Assembly (NCBI GenBank): GCA_009911195.1
Contig: QXWV01000053.1
Coordinates: forward strand, 1 to 64,000
Direction: 5' to 3'
Origin: Lachnospiraceae bacterium
GTDB taxonomy: Bacteria > Bacillota > Clostridia > Lachnospirales > Lachnospiraceae
DNA: 64,000 bases
Part shown: positions 34,739 to 44,168 of the stretch, in pieces
How positions within the stretch are numbered: the stretch's first letter is position 1
Layout of the letters: each line of letters opens with the position of its first letter
The notes under the pieces: generated by a model
Databases searched by the model: none
Told to the model about the DNA's origin: nothing
The model's input: only the letters and a program-made list of their open reading frames with translations
Program-made: the position numbers and the translations under genes

Positions 34739-36502
34739 CTATAACTTCATTGCGCGGTAACGGTTAAAGCAGGCAAAAATTTCCTGCCTTCTTGGCAATG
34801 CCAGCCCTGACGGCAGATAATCCCCCGGCACTACGCTGGACAGACCCTTCTGCTCCATCAGCTTCATCAGCTTGTCTACAATTTCCTGCATGGTATCTTT
34901 CCCATTGAACATATTATTTTCCGCATAAGCTAACAGATACCCCAGCGCAGTTACCTGTTCGCTGTCCGCAATTTGTTCCACATAGTGAAGGTTCACATTT
35001 TCTTTATTCAGGCTGACGCCTTCCTTACCCATGCTCTTTATTTTCACCCTGTTGTCCCGGCCCTCACCATGGCCGCCTCTGCCACCGCGGCCCATTCCTC
35101 TTTGGGCATATCCCCCATCCCTGCCGCTTTTCCCTGCCCGGGGGGAGCGCCCGTAATCCGGCTCTTCCGGCTCTTTTTCGGGTACAGACAATGGCGGGTA
35201 TTTATCCGCTTCGCCTTTTGCCAGAGCCGTAATCTCCATCGGCACATAATTATCCATCTGCACAATCCAGTCCGCAATGCTGAAATACGCCCCTGAGCTT
35301 CCCGCCACTACAATGCAGGAAATCCCTTTTTTCTCATATAAATAGCGCGCCCGTTCAATAAAAGGGGTAATCGGCTCTTTATCCCGGTGCACCACACGCT
35401 GCATCAGTTCATCCCGCACCATAAAATTGGTAGCGCAAGTATCCTCATCAATTAGCAGAAGGGAGGTTCCGCTTTCCATAGCTTCAATCACATTGGCTGC
35501 CTGGGAAGTACTGCCGCTGGCATCCTCCGTATAAAAGCTTTTCGTTTCTTTTCCATTCGGTAAATTGTTGACAAACATCGATATGTCATCATTTTTCACA
35601 CAACGGCCGTCTTCCGCACGGATTTTCACCGCATCGGAAACCGTCACCACATATTCTCTCCCATCTCCTGCAATATGGTCATAAACGCCCAGTTCCAACG
35701 CTTTTAGCAAGGTAGACTTGCCATGGTATCCCCCTCCTACAATGAGGGTTATCCCTTTATGGATTCCCATCCCTTTCACTAATCCCTTATGAGGCAATTC
35801 CATCTCCACCTCCATGGATGCCGGGGAACGGAACAGCACGCTATTTTTCATCGGTTTATTGGAAACCCCTGATTCCCTGGGCAGCACAGCGCCATTCGCC
35901 ACAAAGGCCACCAGCCCCATTTCTTCCAGCCTATCCCTGATATATTTCCTGTCATCGGCCAGGAAAATAATTTTTTCCACTTCACTTTTATTCAATTTTT
36001 TATAAAAAAGTACATCCTGCACACATTTAGGCAGAAAGTCAAAGAGTATCTTTATCAGCTCAGAAGAACAGATGGTCCTTCCGTTTGCCGGAAATCCTAC
36101 TTCCAGGCGCACTGCCAAAGCCCCCGAATCAGGATTGATTTCACAGGCTGTCCGTTCCAGCACCTCCTGTCCCGGCCTGCTCACCGACATAAGGCCACTT
36201 TTTCCCGAGCCTTTTGCCTTGAAATTATACTTGTCCACCTCGTTGCGGAACAGCCTCAGGAGATAGTCCTGAAGCGCAATCCTTCTTTCTTTCGTTTTAT
36301 AATATTCCTCCGGAAACCCTCCGGTCCTCCCCTCAATATGGATGCTTACCTTAGAGGGGGATGCAAAAGGGTCTCCCTGTACATGGTCGATAGACAGCAC
36401 ATAACTGCCAAAGCCGTATTTGCCTTTTGTATCTTTATAAGCAGGATAACCCCTGCGGTCAATGTTCCGAAGCAATATCTGCAAATCCGATGATGTGTTC
36501 AT
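34739..36502 (-). CDS. ABC-class predicted ATPase (COG3044 type)
   Basis: A 587-residue P-loop protein of the family described as predicted ATPase of the ABC class. An N-terminal domain (about residues 1-230, YGFGSYVLSIDHVQGDPFASPS) precedes Walker A VGGGYHGKSTLLKAL near residue 255 and a Walker B-like LLLIDEDTCATNFM near 352. A Gly/Arg-rich linker (about 455-485) and a helical C-terminal part follow. The cellular role is unknown; an RNA- or DNA-related role is only guesswork. It lies downstream of spmB. Confidence 0.87.
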   Translation of the reverse strand: MNTSSDLQILLRNIDRRGYPAYKDTKGKYGFGSYVLSIDHVQGDPFASPSKVSIHIEGRTGGFPEEYYKTKERRIALQDYLLRLFRNEVDKYNFKAKGSGKSGLMSVSRPGQEVLERTACEINPDSGALAVRLEVGFPANGRTICSSELIKILFDFLPKCVQDVLFYKKLNKSEVEKIIFLADDRKYIRDRLEEMGLVAFVANGAVLPRESGVSNKPMKNSVLFRSPASMEVEMELPHKGLVKGMGIHKGITLIVGGGYHGKSTLLKALELGVYDHIAGDGREYVVTVSDAVKIRAEDGRCVKNDDISMFVNNLPNGKETKSFYTEDASGSTSQAANVIEAMESGTSLLLIDEDTCATNFMVRDELMQRVVHRDKEPITPFIERARYLYEKKGISCIVVAGSSGAYFSIADWIVQMDNYVPMEITALAKGEADKYPPLSVPEKEPEEPDYGRSPRAGKSGRDGGYAQRGMGRGGRGGHGEGRDNRVKIKSMGKEGVSLNKENVNLHYVEQIADSEQVTALGYLLAYAENNMFNGKDTMQEIVDKLMKLMEQKGLSSVVPGDYLPSGLALPRRQEIFACFNRYRAMKL

Positions 36503-36607
36503 TCTGTAATCATTCCTTCCCTGATAAAAACCATTTTTTTACATTCCATTGTATTTTATAATGGGTAGCAGGCTTAGTCAAGGAGAATATCCACATTCGC
36601 AGGGAAA

Positions 36608-37153
36608 TCACTTCATCCCCGCCAGAACCACACTGGCCCCGATTCCAGCAATGGTTGCCAACAGCGCCCCTGCCAAAGTATATCTTGTCTTCGTAACCTT
36701 TGCTGCCAGAAAATAAACACTCATCGTATAAAAAATGGTCTCCGTACAACTCATCATAATAGAAGTAATCATCCCGATATAGGAATCCGGCCCATAGGTC
36801 TTAAAAATATCCAGCACCAGCCCTGTGGCTGCCGAGGAGGAGAACATTTTGATAAATACAAGGGGAACCAAATCCGAAGGAAACCCTACCCTGTCCGTCA
36901 GCCCGCCAAACAGCTTCCCCACCCCATTCAAAAAACCCGATGCCCGCAGTACGCCCACTGCAACCATCAGCCCTACCAAAGTAGGCATAATCTGGATAAC
37001 TGTACGTAAACCGTCCTTAGCCCCTTTTATAAAATCCTCGTACACATTTCTTTGATGAATCAGCCCGTAGGCCACAATATAAAAAATAACAACTGGTATA
37101 ATAATATTGGAAATATTAGATAATACGTTTAATATGGCAAATCCCTCTTCCAA
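36608..37153 (-). CDS. spmB: Spore maturation protein B
   Basis: A 181-residue membrane protein of the SpmB/nucleoside-recognition gate family, with five hydrophobic segments, IMPTLVGLMVAVGVLRASG near residue 55, PLVFIKMFSSSAATG near 98 and MTSIMMSCTETIFYTMSVYF near 128. SpmB works with SpmA in dehydration of the spore core. SpmA is normally encoded next to it but is absent here. The start appears to be TTG at 37153, with a poor ribosome site; the length fits the family (178 in B. subtilis). It implies a spore-forming organism. Confidence 0.88.
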   Translation of the reverse strand: MEEGFAILNVLSNISNIIIPVVIFYIVAYGLIHQRNVYEDFIKGAKDGLRTVIQIMPTLVGLMVAVGVLRASGFLNGVGKLFGGLTDRVGFPSDLVPLVFIKMFSSSAATGLVLDIFKTYGPDSYIGMITSIMMSCTETIFYTMSVYFLAAKVTKTRYTLAGALLATIAGIGASVVLAGMK

Positions 37154-37199
37154 GTCTTCTTATACCTAGTTTATTTTAGGAAAAACATATATATGACTT

Positions 37200-37457
37200 T
37201 TACCGTCCCAGCCATTCATTCAGGAAATGCACCCCTTTGGCCCTGTTGATAATATCCGCGGCATTGTCCTGAATATACACCGATAGCTGCCTGATTTCTT
37301 CCGGCGTAAAACCGGAGGACTTCTCAATGACTCCTCTGGGAACAATTCCTTCCGCATAGTCGCCTTTCCCTCTTTCAAAGCAGACCCTCACCATCTTTTC
37401 CCCATCCTTCATCAGCAAACCGGAATATGTCATCCGGAGTTCCTCATCCTTCCGCAT
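37200..37457 (-). CDS. Small unrecognised soluble protein
   Basis: An 85-residue protein with a mixed alpha/beta pattern: MTYSGLLMKDGEKMVRVCFERGKGDYAEGIVP suggests two beta strands (residues 9-40) and FTPEEIRQLSVYIQDNAADI a long helix. I do not recognise a family. GGGGGAAAAGG precedes the ATG at 37457. It lies 46 bp before spmB in the same orientation and may be co-transcribed with it. Confidence 0.65.
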   Translation of the reverse strand: MRKDEELRMTYSGLLMKDGEKMVRVCFERGKGDYAEGIVPRGVIEKSSGFTPEEIRQLSVYIQDNAADIINRAKGVHFLNEWLGR

Positions 37458-37603
37458 CCTTTTCCCCCTTATGTATGCCATTAATCCCTTTGCGCATATT
37501 TTGTGATACTACCCTTTAAGTTTCCTTTTATCATCTTTTTGGAATACTTTTTTAATATTATACCCTCTTTCTGGCAGCTTACACAAGCGGAAAACGAATA
37601 AAT

Positions 37604-37708
37604 CACGGAAATCGATTTTCATGGGCAACGCAGCGGGCAGGATTTGGCCCATGCAGTGTTCCGTTTTAAGGCTAAAATAAAAAGCAGCCATGAAAATTGA
37701 TTTCCGTG
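37604..37708. mobile_element. MITE-like element, short copy (105 bp)
   Basis: The element starts CACGGAAATCGATTTTCATGG and ends with its inverted copy, a 21-bp terminal repeat with one mismatch. It is flanked by a perfect 9-bp duplication, CGAATAAAT (37595-37603 and 37709-37717). The inside matches one arm of the 307-bp element at 60087. It carries no coding capacity and needs a transposase from elsewhere. It inserted at the 3' end of the GH2 gene, the duplication touching the stop codon. Confidence 0.9.
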
Positions 37709-37716
37709 CGAATAAA

Positions 37717-40641
37717 TTAAGAAGGCGAAGAATAATCCGATAATTTTTTTAACAGAATCCTCTCTCTTTTACAAAATGCAGTGCTTAAGGCCATTTGGTC
37801 ATTATGGATTTCCAGTTTTTCCGCCGATTGGCCAAGCAAATAAATCTTCTCTTTTTCCCCGCTCATAAACCAAATTTCCCCCATGCCGGCATAATCCTGC
37901 GCCTCAAATTTATCTACCGGAAAATCATACCACCACCATCCCAACTGCTGCTCCATCTTTTCATTCACAAGCAGGCTTACTTTCCCATCCCGGCTAAAAG
38001 AGAAGACCATCCCTTCCTCCTCAGACTCCCACATGCCTGTTATCTCATCCGCAAATGGCCCGAAAGGCACATCGCCCATTGCTTCACAATTGCCATGTAT
38101 CCGGTCTTCAAAAACTGGTGCTTTTTTGCGGATGAACAATTCACGAAGCTCCCCAGCCAACTGCCCATCCCGGAATATCCTTACCGTCACTTCCGCCGTT
38201 TGAACCAAAGCAATGCTTTCCTCATAGTTTCTCCATTCCCCGTCATTAATGCGGTAACGGAAAGTAATTTTTCTATCCGGAACATTCCCCTCCAGCACCA
38301 GGCGTGCCATTGCTACTTTCAGCAAAATATTTTTTTCAAAATATCGTTTCCCCAATAAAGCAACAGCCATTATTTCATAAACATTCTGGTATTCTTTTGC
38401 CTTTGCCAATACCATGCATTTCCCATAAAACGTTCTTCTTACATGGGAAGTTAAGGGGGTCAAATCCACATGGTCTCCATTTTCCGTTCCAATGATTTCC
38501 ATCCCCTCACCCAGGAACAATATCGGATTCTGCGCATATAAAACTTCAGTTCCATAATCATCCACTACCACTGCCCTTATTTCCACCGGCTCATCCGGCC
38601 TTTTTTTAATATCCCCCATGAGCTGGTAAAGCCGGATGCCAGATGGCCCGGCGGCCGTCCGGTTCATTGCTTCTTTCACGCATTTCCCCTGATAATATGC
38701 TTTTGCCGTCAGTTTTCCCCGCCGATAGGGAACCTGGTATAAAGCAAAGCATCCCTGCTGTACTTTCTGCTTTCCCAATGAATTTTCATTTAGAAAAAGT
38801 TCCGTTTCTTCGCAATTAGTATAAACATACACTGGAATCTTTGTTTCTTCAGGCAAATCGTGCGTCCAATGAGGCAGTATATGCAAAACCGGCCGGATTT
38901 CCGGTTCTACCCACATTGCCTGATACAGGTAATAATGGTCTTTTGGTATATTTGCCGTGTCAATCAGGCCATTCCCCACGTTTCGGGCTGGCCAGTTTAG
39001 GGATTCCCCATAATAATCAAATCCGGTCCACCGGAATTCCCCTATCAAATAAGGCAATGACGCCGTCATTTCCCAACAGTCACGGGCATTCAGCCTAACT
39101 CCCGCATTGTCATAAGAGGAGTGGTAGAATTCACACCCATCCGTAAATACTTCCTTTTCCGTCAAATTTTCTATTTCTTTACGGGGCTGGTTTTTATCCC
39201 TCCACCATGTCCTGGTGCGGTAAAAGCCCCTTGTCTGATAAGTATGCGGAGATTCTGTCGCAACCATCAACTGCAAAGGGCGGGCAGCATAATCCCTTTC
39301 ATAAATAAAACATGCTCCCCCTCCGTCATTATATCCCGCAATATCCAATGCAGCCCGGCAATCGTCCGATACCTTGCCCGTTCCCTGTATCCCACAGGTC
39401 ACCGGCCTGGAAGAATCCCATTTATGTACAAGGCCCACAAGCTTGTTTGTCATTTCCACCGTAGCGCCTGTCACCTCATTCCCAATGCTCCACATGATTA
39501 CACAGGCGTGATTCCTATCCCTCCGGATGAATATTTCCAAATCACTTTCATGGTATTTTGCAAACCACCTTCCGTAATCCTGGGATGCTTTGTTTATTTC
39601 CCAGCCATCGAATGCTTCGTTCAAAACCATCAGCCCAAGCTCGTCACAAACCTCATAAAATTTCTGGGAAAACGGATTATGGGCCGTGCGTATTGCATTG
39701 CACCCCATTTTCTTGAGCAGCCCCAGCCTGTATCGAAGTATTGTTTCAGTGACGGCTGCCCCCACTACCCCCGCATCATGGTGCAGGCAAACCCCTTTTA
39801 GTTTTTGTAGCTTACCATTAAGGAGCATCCCTTTTTGAGGGACAAATTCCAGTTTCCGTATGCCAAAATCCAATTCCAGAAAATCTAAAACATCCCTACC
39901 GTCGGATAATTTGATTTTAATTAAATAAAGGGCTGGATTTTCCGGCGACCACAATATAGGTTCTTTTACCACAAGCGACAACGTATGCTCCGTCTCCCCT
40001 GCATGCACTTCCTCCGTTTGTTGTGAAACCGTCTTTCCCTGCCATATTACTTCTACGGTAAAAAAAATGTCATTCAAAAGCTCCATTTCCGCCGAGATTT
40101 CAAGTTCAGCCCTGTCTTTTAGAATCTTTTTGGTTTTAACAAATACCCCGTCATTACAGATATGATTCCTCCCCGCGCTAATTAGCCAGACATCGCGGAA
40201 TATCCCGCTCCCATTATACCACCGTGTAAAGGGCTGCTTGGAGCAATCCACCCGGACTGCCAGCAAATTAGCCCCTTCTACAACCCAATCGCTAATATCA
40301 TATTGGGCTGGAAAATATCCATATGGACGGAATCCTATCTCATGGCCATTCCAATAGATATAGCTATCCTCTAATATTCCGTCAAAACGAAGCCATATTT
40401 TCTTTCCCATTTCTTCTTTATCCAAAAAAAGGGGCTTCCGATACCATCCAATACCCGTATTCTGTAAGAATCCGCCTTCCATCCCTTTTCCCTGACGGCA
40501 GTCATAGGAGAATTGGACACTCCAGTCATGGGGAATCCGGACTGTCTCAAAAGCGCTGTCATCCAAATCCCATCCCATAGCCTGGGGCAAATCGCTCAGC
40601 AGGAATCTCCAGCCTTCATTAATTAACCGGAACTTAGGCAT
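37717..40641 (-). CDS. Glycoside hydrolase family 2, beta-galactosidase-like
   Basis: A 974-residue GH2 enzyme with the usual order: sugar-binding domain (about 1-170, WYRKPLF, WNGHEIGFRPYGY), immunoglobulin-like domain (about 175-275) and catalytic barrel. The acid/base is in MWSIGNEVTGA near residue 387 and the nucleophile Glu in LIGEFRWTGFDYYGE near 534; KGVCLHHDAGVVGA and RTAHNPFS are also present. C-terminal beta domains follow. It is cytoplasmic and last in an ABC importer operon, so it cleaves the imported oligosaccharide, galactoside or glucuronide. GAGG before the ATG at 40641 sets the start; the upstream frame is leader RNA. Confidence 0.92.
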   Translation of the reverse strand: MPKFRLINEGWRFLLSDLPQAMGWDLDDSAFETVRIPHDWSVQFSYDCRQGKGMEGGFLQNTGIGWYRKPLFLDKEEMGKKIWLRFDGILEDSYIYWNGHEIGFRPYGYFPAQYDISDWVVEGANLLAVRVDCSKQPFTRWYNGSGIFRDVWLISAGRNHICNDGVFVKTKKILKDRAELEISAEMELLNDIFFTVEVIWQGKTVSQQTEEVHAGETEHTLSLVVKEPILWSPENPALYLIKIKLSDGRDVLDFLELDFGIRKLEFVPQKGMLLNGKLQKLKGVCLHHDAGVVGAAVTETILRYRLGLLKKMGCNAIRTAHNPFSQKFYEVCDELGLMVLNEAFDGWEINKASQDYGRWFAKYHESDLEIFIRRDRNHACVIMWSIGNEVTGATVEMTNKLVGLVHKWDSSRPVTCGIQGTGKVSDDCRAALDIAGYNDGGGACFIYERDYAARPLQLMVATESPHTYQTRGFYRTRTWWRDKNQPRKEIENLTEKEVFTDGCEFYHSSYDNAGVRLNARDCWEMTASLPYLIGEFRWTGFDYYGESLNWPARNVGNGLIDTANIPKDHYYLYQAMWVEPEIRPVLHILPHWTHDLPEETKIPVYVYTNCEETELFLNENSLGKQKVQQGCFALYQVPYRRGKLTAKAYYQGKCVKEAMNRTAAGPSGIRLYQLMGDIKKRPDEPVEIRAVVVDDYGTEVLYAQNPILFLGEGMEIIGTENGDHVDLTPLTSHVRRTFYGKCMVLAKAKEYQNVYEIMAVALLGKRYFEKNILLKVAMARLVLEGNVPDRKITFRYRINDGEWRNYEESIALVQTAEVTVRIFRDGQLAGELRELFIRKKAPVFEDRIHGNCEAMGDVPFGPFADEITGMWESEEEGMVFSFSRDGKVSLLVNEKMEQQLGWWWYDFPVDKFEAQDYAGMGEIWFMSGEKEKIYLLGQSAEKLEIHNDQMALSTAFCKRERILLKKLSDYSSPS

Positions 40642-40646
40642 ATTTA

Positions 40647-40710
40647 TCCTCGTTTCTACACGGCTTGTATGCGTAACAAAGTTTGTGGATGCCGTGTGGA
40701 CACAAACTCC
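40647..40710 (-). promoter_or_regulatory. Intercistronic pseudoknot leader, copy 4
   Basis: On the minus strand GGAGTTTGTG (40701-40710) pairs with CACAAACTTT (40678-40687), eight Watson-Crick and two G-T pairs, with a 13-base loop. The loop segment ACACGGC (40691-40697) pairs with GCCGTGT (40658-40664), one A-T pair replacing the G-C pair of copies 2 and 5. AGAAACGAGG and the GH2 start follow. The connecting loop is 13 bases. Confidence 0.75.
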
Positions 40711-40747
40711 GGATTGAACATCTTCAATTTTCAATCTTCCCTCTGCG

Positions 40748-41623
40748 CTAACCTTTCACTGCCCCGGATGTAAGTCCGGATACAATTTTCTTCTGAAAAA
40801 AAATATACAATATGATAGTCGGAATAACCGCACAGCATACCGCCGTCATTAAACTGTCATAATTCGTAGTATAATCCCCTTTAAACATCATGATTCCTAA
40901 TTGCAAAGTCCTCTGATTCCTGTCATTAATGAAAATCAAACTAATCAACAAATCGTTCCACACGGTTAAAAAATCAAAAATAGCGCAAACCGAAATGGCC
41001 GGAGCCAGCAAGGGTATGATAATTGTTGTGATAATTTTAAACAAGCCCGCCCCGTCAATCACCGCCGCCTCCTCAATAGACTTTGGAATCCCCTTTAAAA
41101 AATTCACCATAATAAATACGGATTTCGGCAATCCGAATGCTGCAAAAATAAGAACCAGCACAATCCACGGACTTTTCACCCCTATTCTCCTGACTGAAAG
41201 ATAAAGGGGCAGTATCACCGCATGCATAGGAATCAGCATCCCTGTCATCAATAGTCCCAATGCTGCCCCGCTCAGCTTCCACCTCATCCTGGCGATAGCA
41301 TACCCCGCAGTGACAGCACAAAGCAAAATCACCGCAACAGATGCAAAACCATAATAGAAAGAATTCAACATATACCTCCACATCTGCATATCCACCATCA
41401 CTATTTTATAATTATCAAACAGCGGGTTTTCAGGCCATCCAAAAGGATTCAAAAATATTTCATCATCGGATTTAACAGATGACATAAAAACGAAAAACAG
41501 CGGAAAAATAATCACTACTACCATAACAATTAAAACAAAATACTTTACAAAAGCCAGCATCCGCCCGCCTTCCCTTACTTTTTTCGACGGCTTTTTTCCT
41601 GACTTATCCATGCCCAACAACAT
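40748..41623 (-). CDS. Carbohydrate ABC transporter permease, MalG type
   Basis: A 291-residue permease of the MalG/AraQ class with six membrane segments and the ATPase-contacting loop EEAAVIDGAGLFKIITTIIIPLL near residue 190. It pairs with the MalF-type permease encoded 14 bp upstream. No dedicated ATPase gene is in the operon, as usual for clostridial CUT1 importers that share an MsmK-type ATPase. GGGGG precedes the ATG at 41623. Confidence 0.93.
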   Translation of the reverse strand: MLLGMDKSGKKPSKKVREGGRMLAFVKYFVLIVMVVVIIFPLFFVFMSSVKSDDEIFLNPFGWPENPLFDNYKIVMVDMQMWRYMLNSFYYGFASVAVILLCAVTAGYAIARMRWKLSGAALGLLMTGMLIPMHAVILPLYLSVRRIGVKSPWIVLVLIFAAFGLPKSVFIMVNFLKGIPKSIEEAAVIDGAGLFKIITTIIIPLLAPAISVCAIFDFLTVWNDLLISLIFINDRNQRTLQLGIMMFKGDYTTNYDSLMTAVCCAVIPTIILYIFFQKKIVSGLTSGAVKG

Positions 41624-41637
41624 GACATCCCCCTTTC

Positions 41638-42531
41638 TTAATCTTCCACAGACTTGCGGAATGCAAAATTAATGATACCGCTGGCAATGATGCAAAGCCC
41701 CATAATAACCGCCCCCATTGCACTTCCATATCCATACATGCCGCTGGAAAAAGATTTTTCATACATTTGTAATGCCAATAGGTCGGTTGCGTGGTTAGGC
41801 CCTCCCTTGGTCATAACATAGACCAGGTCGAAGCCTTTAAAAGAACTGATAGTCGCAAGCATAATTGTCACTTTAAACACAGGCTGTAGATAAGGAATGA
41901 TAATGTCTTTCACCATATGGAAACTATTAGCACCATCCATTTTAGCCGATTCCATCACTTCTTCCGGAATCTGTAAGATACCCGAAAGCATCATTACCAT
42001 ATAGTATCCTGTCCATTGCCATGCGACGGCAATTAGGACACAGAAAAGGGCTATTTCTGCATCCATCAGCCACGCTTTATTAAAATCCGTCAATCCAAAC
42101 AAGCGTAGTACCTGATTTAATATGCCTATTTCGCCATGATAAACGAAATACCATATCAAAGACACCGCCGTACCTGATAACGCTACCGGCAGGAAAGCAA
42201 CATTGCGAAACAGCTTCTGCCCTTTGATTGGCCGGGAAAGAATCAATGCAATCAAAAAAGCGGGCAGAATCTGCAGGGTGAGGCTTCCTATCATCCAGAA
42301 AATATTGTTCTTAAAAGCCGTCCAAAAGAACATATCTTCCGTAAATAGGAAAATATAATTTTTAAGCCCAATAAACTCCATGGAACTTAATATATCCCAG
42401 TTACATAAACTCCCATAAAGAAGCGATGCCGTAGGCACTGGCACAAAAAGAATGAACAGAATCATTGCCGGCAGCATCAACAACAGAATGGATAATTTAT
42501 TACTATACATCTTGTTCATAAAGATAACCAT
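41638..42531 (-). CDS. Carbohydrate ABC transporter permease, MalF type
   Basis: A 297-residue permease of the MalF/UgpA class with six membrane segments; the coupling loop MESAKMDGANSFHMVKDIIIPYL lies near residue 190, and FDLVYVMTKGGPNHATDLLALQMYEKSF near 235 is typical of the family (residues in that order, interrupted nowhere). With the MalG-type partner it forms the membrane channel for the sugar bound by the upstream lipoprotein. The start may be 42531 or the ATG four codons in. Confidence 0.93.
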   Translation of the reverse strand: MVIFMNKMYSNKLSILLLMLPAMILFILFVPVPTASLLYGSLCNWDILSSMEFIGLKNYIFLFTEDMFFWTAFKNNIFWMIGSLTLQILPAFLIALILSRPIKGQKLFRNVAFLPVALSGTAVSLIWYFVYHGEIGILNQVLRLFGLTDFNKAWLMDAEIALFCVLIAVAWQWTGYYMVMMLSGILQIPEEVMESAKMDGANSFHMVKDIIIPYLQPVFKVTIMLATISSFKGFDLVYVMTKGGPNHATDLLALQMYEKSFSSGMYGYGSAMGAVIMGLCIIASGIINFAFRKSVED

Positions 42532-42589
42532 GCCCTTTCTGTCACCTGAAAACTTTGAACACTGTGAGCATAAAAAATATATTTACAAA

Positions 42590-42617
42590 CCGGTTTTGCA
42601 TAGAACTGCAAAACCGG
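42590..42617 (-). terminator. Stem-loop after binding-protein gene
   Basis: A perfect 11-bp stem, CCGGTTTTGCA with TGCAAAACCGG and a 6-base loop, lies just after the binding-protein stop and is followed on the minus strand by a T-rich stretch. It probably attenuates or stabilises so that more binding protein than permease is made. Confidence 0.65.
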
Positions 42618-42623
42618 CCATTA

Positions 42624-43955
42624 TCAGTTGCTCTGTTCCTTAAATGTCTGCAATTTTTCAAAAGATTCCTCTATATCTGCCCCCATGGTGCACCCCTGGA
42701 TAACTTTTTGTGTTTCCGTTGTCAGGTTATCCGGAAAGGCAACGTTGAACAGATAGGTATATCTTTCACCTTCCAAAGACATAATGTCCATGATATCCTT
42801 GGATACCGATGATAGAGCATCCGCATCAATCCCCACATCCTTTGTCGCTACAAAAGCCCCTTTTTCGCTGAAAGCTTTTTGACGTTCCGGAGAAAACATA
42901 AACTTTAAGAAGGCCAATGATTCTTCCGGGTATTCCGTTTCAGCACTTATGGCATAGGCTTTGGGGATTGCTTTTTGAATTACCTGGTTTCCGCTTAAAC
43001 TGGGGAATGAGAAAAATCCCACATTGTCCCCCAAAGCCGCATCCAGGCCGGAACACTGCCATGTTCCCTGCAAAAGCATGGCCGCTTTCCCCTCTTTAAA
43101 TGCTGCCACAGATTCGGCCACTTCAATCCCGTTGAAGTTCTCTGTGAATACATTGGCTTCTACCAGCCTGTTCAAAGCTTCCATAGACTCGATATATGGT
43201 CGCTCCGTAAAGCTGGGGGGATTTCCTGACCATAATTCATCCGAAAACCCTTCATCTGTGATATCCGCTAAAAGTGTGGAGTATGGAATAGCCACAGCCC
43301 ATGTGACACTGTTGCCAAATGAAATCGGCGTAATTCCTTTTTGGGAAAATATATCGCAGAGTTCAATCAACTCATCCACGCTTGTAGGCAGTTCCAGATT
43401 ATTCTCCTCAAATAACTGTTTATTATAAAACAATCCATGCAAGTCCACTGCATCCGGTATCCCATAATATTTTCCATCAAATGTAACCCCGCCCAGGTTA
43501 TCTTCATTTATTACTTTGGAAATCTCCGGGTCATTTTGGATGAAATCCGTCAAGTCATACAATTTTCCGGCTTCCGCAAAAGGAGCCATCCTTCCCCATC
43601 CCCATGTCATAAATACGTCGGGCGCATTATTTGCTGCAATCTCGGCCGATAATTTTGTACGGTAATCCGCTCCGCCAGCCCCGCCGATAATAGTAGTTTT
43701 AATAGTAATATTTTCATTTTCCTTCTGGAAAAGTTCTATATTTTCGCTCATCCAAGCGTGGTCTCTGTCATTCGGGTCCGATTCGTTTGCCGTATACCAG
43801 ACATTAATCTCTACTTTTTCTTTTTCATTTTCTTCATTCTGCCCTCCCTGATTTTCATCCGTTGTCTTAGCCACCTCGTCCTTTTTTCCACAGCCGGCAA
43901 GCATCATGCCCCCTATCAACAGCACTGCTAAAATAAACAATAAATTTTTCTTCAT
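42624..43955 (-). CDS. Carbohydrate-binding lipoprotein of ABC importer (family 1)
   Basis: A 443-residue extracellular solute-binding protein with a lipoprotein signal (LAGC, cysteine 22) and an acidic linker, then a type II binding fold: VEINVWYTANESD, APDVFMTWGWGRMAPFAEAG near residue 115, GIPDAVDLHGLFYNKQLF near 165 and the AAMLLQGTWQCSG motif near 290. It is first in the operon with two permeases and a GH2 enzyme and would capture a beta-linked oligosaccharide; the specificity is not visible. AGGAGG precedes the start. Confidence 0.93.
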   Translation of the reverse strand: MKKNLLFILAVLLIGGMMLAGCGKKDEVAKTTDENQGGQNEENEKEKVEINVWYTANESDPNDRDHAWMSENIELFQKENENITIKTTIIGGAGGADYRTKLSAEIAANNAPDVFMTWGWGRMAPFAEAGKLYDLTDFIQNDPEISKVINEDNLGGVTFDGKYYGIPDAVDLHGLFYNKQLFEENNLELPTSVDELIELCDIFSQKGITPISFGNSVTWAVAIPYSTLLADITDEGFSDELWSGNPPSFTERPYIESMEALNRLVEANVFTENFNGIEVAESVAAFKEGKAAMLLQGTWQCSGLDAALGDNVGFFSFPSLSGNQVIQKAIPKAYAISAETEYPEESLAFLKFMFSPERQKAFSEKGAFVATKDVGIDADALSSVSKDIMDIMSLEGERYTYLFNVAFPDNLTTETQKVIQGCTMGADIEESFEKLQTFKEQSN

Positions 43956-44009
43956 TAAATACCTCCTTTTTTCTTGTCCATTCGTTGCAATTAGCTTTTG
44001 TTTATCTAA

Positions 44010-44038
44010 ATTTTACAAACGGACGCTTATAAAGTAAA
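44010..44038 (-). promoter_or_regulatory. Promoter of ABC-GH2 operon
   Basis: On the minus strand TTTACT (44033-44038) and TAAAAT (44010-44015) are 17 bases apart, about 55 bp before the binding-protein start. The weak -35 box fits activation by the AraC-type regulator encoded on the other strand. Confidence 0.5.
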
Positions 44039-44090
44039 TGTGGTAAATCTCATCTTTAGGGGGGAAAATCCCACTATATTTTTTTACCAT

Positions 44091-44119
44091 TTGCCCTAAA
44101 AAATTATTTTTGATATAAT
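44091..44119 (+). promoter_or_regulatory. Promoter of the first two-component operon
   Basis: TTGCCC (44091-44096) and an extended TG-A-TATAAT (44111-44119) are 17 bases apart, 50 bp before the kinase start. It diverges from the ABC-GH2 promoter. Confidence 0.65.
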
Positions 44120-44168
44120 TTTTTTACTACTAATCCACAAAAAATTGCTTTCATGAGGGCCTTTCATT

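Noticed and set aside
39121-39801. 226-codon plus-strand frame opposite the GH2 gene
   Set aside because: Antisense to the conserved catalytic domain of GH2; no start signals.
40642-40734. N-terminal extension of the GH2 frame upstream of 40641
   Set aside because: The codons fall inside the pseudoknot leader, and a good ribosome site precedes the internal ATG that matches the GH2 N-terminus.
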